8,564 nt of DNA from JBCCSZ01 sp039199225 (GTDB lineage Bacteria > Bacteroidota > Bacteroidia > Chitinophagales > Saprospiraceae): contig JBCCSZ010000329.1 of the NCBI GenBank assembly GCA_039199225.1, forward strand, positions 1 through 8,564, given 5' to 3'. Position 1 is the first letter of the stretch. Each line of letters opens with the position of its first letter. The notes beneath the pieces are model-generated. The model was given only the letters and a program-made list of their open reading frames with translations, was not told the DNA's origin and did no database searches. Shown piece after piece: positions 6,319 through 8,564 of this stretch. A program made the position numbers and the translations under genes.

Positions 6319-7593
6319 TCAATAGTTGTATTTATCCTTCCAGCGGGATTTAAGGAATTGCCGAAAGCGCTCCTCCGTTGGGTTTTTATCGGGTTGGTAG
6401 AAAGCTGTTCCGGTGATTTCATCGGGTAGAAACTCCATTTCTGTGAAGTTGTTGGCAAAATCGTGGGCGTATTTGTAGTTTTTACCATAGTCCAAGTCCC
6501 TCATCAGCTGGGTGGGGGCATTTCGGATGGGCAGCGGGACGCTCAAGTTGCCCGTTTGACGCACCTGCTGCTGCGCTCGGTTGATTGCCATGTAGGAGGC
6601 ATTGCTCTTGGGCGAACACGCCAGATAGACGGTTGCTTGTGAGAGAATAATGCGGGCCTCTGGCATTCCGATGGCCTGAACGGCTTGAAAACAAGTGGTA
6701 GCCATCAACAGGGCATTGGGGTTGGCCAGCCCGATGTCTTCCGATGCCGAGATGATGAGCCTTCGAGCGATGAATTTGATGTCTTCTCCACCTTCGAGCA
6801 TACGGGCCAACCAATAGACGGCGCCATTTGGATCGCTGCCACGGATGGACTTAATAAGGGCGGAGGCAATATCGTAATGTCCCTCTCCACTCTTGTCGTA
6901 TTGGGCGATGTTTTGCTGGATGCGACCGGTGACCAGCTCATCCGTAATGTGGACGACGCCTTCTTCATCTGGAAAATTACAGACCAGTTCCAGTACATTG
7001 AGCAACTTGCGAGCATCACCACCGGAAAATCGCAGCAAGGCGTTGTATTCGGCAATTTCGATCTTCTTTTCTTGGAGATACTCATCTTTGGCAACAGCTT
7101 GATCGACCAACTGAATCAACTCCTCCTTTGTCAGGTGCTTTAAGACATAAACCTGGCAGCGCGACAGTAGGGCAGAAATGACCTCGAAAGAAGGATTCTC
7201 TGTCGTAGCGCCGATCAGTGTTACGACGCCCTTTTCGACCGCTCCCAAAAGGCTGTCTTGCTGTGATTTGCTGAAACGGTGGATTTCATCGATGAATAGG
7301 ATGGGGTTGGGGCTGTTGAAAAAGCGTTGGCTTTTGGCTCTTTGGATGGTCTCACGGATGTCTTTGACCCCGGAGTTGATGGCACTTAGGGTATGGAAAG
7401 GGCGTTCGAGCTTATTGGCGATGATGTTGGCCAGGGTGGTTTTGCCCACGCCGGGAGGCCCCCACAGGATAAAGGAAGGGATGTGGCCGGACTCGATGGC
7501 TTGGCGAAGCACCGCACCCTCACCCACCAGGTGTTGCTGTCCGATGTAGTCTTCCAGATGTTGGGGGCGCATGCGCTCGGCTAGAGGTTTCAT
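6319..7593 (-). CDS. rarA: Replication-associated recombination protein A (RarA/MgsA)
   Basis: This 424-residue AAA+ ATPase is close to full length for the RarA/MgsA/WRNIP1 family. Family members are cytoplasmic homotetramers that act at stalled replication forks, interact with single-strand-binding protein, and can open DNA ends in an ATP-dependent way. Walker A is GPPGVGKTT (45-53) and Walker B is ILFIDEIHRF (98-107). Sensor 1 lies in TLIGATTEN (125-133), a likely arginine finger is Arg145 in LLSRC, and sensor 2 is in GGDARKLLN (191-199). The C-terminal part keeps family-typical stretches: MLEGGEDIKFIARRLIISASEDIGLANP (helical lid) and YLACSPKSNASYMAI (oligomerisation region). The sequence shows nothing missing or broken. 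The ATG start at 7593 puts the first residues MKPLAERMRP where family members begin, and a well-matched promoter lies just upstream. The gene is probably monocistronic. Confidence 0.97.
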   Translation of the reverse strand: MKPLAERMRPQHLEDYIGQQHLVGEGAVLRQAIESGHIPSFILWGPPGVGKTTLANIIANKLERPFHTLSAINSGVKDIRETIQRAKSQRFFNSPNPILFIDEIHRFSKSQQDSLLGAVEKGVVTLIGATTENPSFEVISALLSRCQVYVLKHLTKEELIQLVDQAVAKDEYLQEKKIEIAEYNALLRFSGGDARKLLNVLELVCNFPDEEGVVHITDELVTGRIQQNIAQYDKSGEGHYDIASALIKSIRGSDPNGAVYWLARMLEGGEDIKFIARRLIISASEDIGLANPNALLMATTCFQAVQAIGMPEARIILSQATVYLACSPKSNASYMAINRAQQQVRQTGNLSVPLPIRNAPTQLMRDLDYGKNYKYAHDFANNFTEMEFLPDEITGTAFYQPDKNPTEERFRQFLKSRWKDKYNY

Positions 7594-7612
7594 TTTAGTG
7601 AAGTTTGGAGGG

Positions 7613-7640
7613 CAAAGATAAGGGGGAGAATCTAATTCAA
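7613..7640 (-). promoter_or_regulatory. rarA promoter, exact Bacteroidota -33/-7 match
   Basis: On the - strand, TTG (7640-7638), a 17-base spacer and TATCTTTG (7620-7613) match the TAnnTTTG pattern at every fixed base. Transcription would start near 7607, leaving a leader of about a dozen bases before the rarA ATG, too short for a Shine-Dalgarno at normal spacing. Confidence 0.68.
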
Positions 7641-7661
7641 GACAAATTTATAGAATGGGTA

Positions 7662-7691
7662 TTGGATTAAAATTTTGATTATTTATATTTA
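7662..7691 (+). promoter_or_regulatory. Bacteroidota-type promoter of the lipoprotein gene
   Basis: TTG (7662-7664), a 19-base spacer and TATATTTA (7684-7691) match the -33/-7 pattern except for the last base. Transcription would start near 7697, about 18 bases before the lipoprotein ATG at 7715. The element sits back to back with the rarA promoter, 21 bases apart. Confidence 0.58.
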
Positions 7692-7714
7692 CCAATCAAC
7701 AATCCCCAATTCTA

Positions 7715-8564
7715 ATGATTCCAACCGATATAAAGCAGCTCCTTTTTGTTTGCGTCGGATTGCTCCTGTTTGTACAATCCTGTTACATCGACGATGCGTC
7801 TGTCAGCCCGGGCCTTCCTTTGCCTTATCTGACGGTGGCAGAGTTGTTCGACTCTACCCGTACAAATCTGCAGCAATTCAACCTCGATGCTTCTAAAGAT
7901 AACAGTGTCGTGACCGATAGGGGCGCTGTCCTCAACCTGGATGCTTCCTCCTTTACCGATCAAGGCGGCAATCCTGTCCAAGGTTCCATCCGTTTGGAAT
8001 TGCGGGAAGTATATGAAGCTCCTCAAATTCTTCTGAATGATTTGACCACTGCGGTAGACGATGAGCTGTCGGAGTCCATCGGACTGATTGAGCTGGCAGC
8101 CTTCAAGAACAATGAGCCCATCCAACTGAACAAGCGCGCCAGCATGGTTTTGCCAAATGAGTCCTTTGTGCAAGGGCAGTCTGATTTTGCCTTAGCCTTT
8201 GGCAATCCCGTTGGTGGTAGTCCGTCGGTGGATTGGGTGAAAGCGCCCAACACCAATGATCAGGTGGAATTTATGTCGGGAGAAGGTTACGAGCTGCGTT
8301 TTGACCAATTGGGGTGGATAAATCCCTATCGGGAAATAGACAATACAGGTACTAACTACGACTTGGAGGCCCAGGCCGTTGGATTTGGAACTGTATTGAC
8401 GGATCAGATGGCCTTTTTGATTGGGAAGAATGCCAACACAGTCTCCCGTTTTCAGCGCAACGGAGACCTTTTTAAGCTGCAGCAGCTGCCCGATGACTTC
8501 GAGGGTTTTATTGTCATCATCGCCATGACCCGCAATCAGCTGTTTTTGGGTACGCAAGAAGTGC
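7715..8564 (+). CDS. Surface or periplasmic lipoprotein, 3' end missing
   Basis: The frame opens at ATG 7715 and stays open to the window edge (283 codons seen). The N-terminus is a lipoprotein signal: Lys7, a hydrophobic run (9-20), then FVQSC with Cys23 as the likely lipidated residue. The acidic residues just after it (Asp26, Asp27) may favour surface export in Bacteroidota, which is an inference. Residues 66-100 (a VTDRGAVLNLDASSF stretch, then GGNPVQGSIRLELREVY) and LGWINPYREID (199-209) recall a set of Bacteroidota envelope proteins of unknown function. Those carry a 'nonpolar strand, NG-PV-G, strand, KE' beta-domain motif and an LGWINxDRF motif. I make this link from memory and cannot confirm it. 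No catalytic motif is visible. The gene has its own promoter and diverges from rarA. Confidence 0.82.
   Translation, partial: MIPTDIKQLLFVCVGLLLFVQSCYIDDASVSPGLPLPYLTVAELFDSTRTNLQQFNLDASKDNSVVTDRGAVLNLDASSFTDQGGNPVQGSIRLELREVYEAPQILLNDLTTAVDDELSESIGLIELAAFKNNEPIQLNKRASMVLPNESFVQGQSDFALAFGNPVGGSPSVDWVKAPNTNDQVEFMSGEGYELRFDQLGWINPYREIDNTGTNYDLEAQAVGFGTVLTDQMAFLIGKNANTVSRFQRNGDLFKLQQLPDDFEGFIVIIAMTRNQLFLGTQEV

Noticed and set aside
6685..7143. + strand open frame of 152 codons opposite rarA, plus other frames in the same region
   Set aside because: These are antisense or out-of-frame shadows of rarA, which is intact through this region.
7712..8557. - strand open frames (7712-8173 and 8192-8557) at the right end
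   Set aside because: They lie opposite the partial lipoprotein gene, which has a signal sequence, a lipobox and a promoter on the + strand.

Overview
The window looks like a chromosomal segment from a member of the Bacteroidota, most likely a Saprospiraceae-like or related environmental lineage. The evidence is three good matches to the Bacteroidota promoter pattern (TTG, a 17-23 base spacer, TAnnTTTG), the absence of Shine-Dalgarno sequences ahead of the genes, Bacteroidota-style lipoprotein signals, and the protein families present. The lineage is an inference; there is no rRNA or other marker gene to fix it.

Layout. The left edge (1-135) has short open frames on both strands that cannot be assigned. 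A long hairpin with a T-rich tail (111-146) follows the leftward acyl-CoA dehydrogenase (169-1314). A 452-base gap (1315-1766) holds only a possible broken small ORF and a short inverted repeat. Next come three consecutive rightward genes (1767-2966, 3153-4232, 4297-5388). They are diverged copies of one another and encode exported proteins that I read as distant CotH-type (protein-kinase-fold) enzymes. A hairpin with T and A tracts (about 5429-5478) follows the array. Then comes a rightward gene for a membrane-associated protein with two EF-hands (5643-6242). It converges on leftward rarA (6319-7593), an AAA+ replication-recombination ATPase. RarA diverges from a rightward lipoprotein gene (7715-8564) that runs off the right edge.

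How the genes relate. The acyl-CoA dehydrogenase and RarA are ordinary housekeeping genes with no visible link to the rest. The unusual part is the array of three CotH-like paralogues. All three keep the residues expected at a kinase-type active site: an RGK(S/T)RR motif, a GNTD catalytic-loop-like motif with a downstream Asn, and a PYDFD metal-site-like motif. All three also keep four cysteines, which suits disulfide-bonded proteins outside the cytoplasm. The EF-hand protein downstream and the partial lipoprotein would also act at the envelope, but a functional link to the array is speculative.
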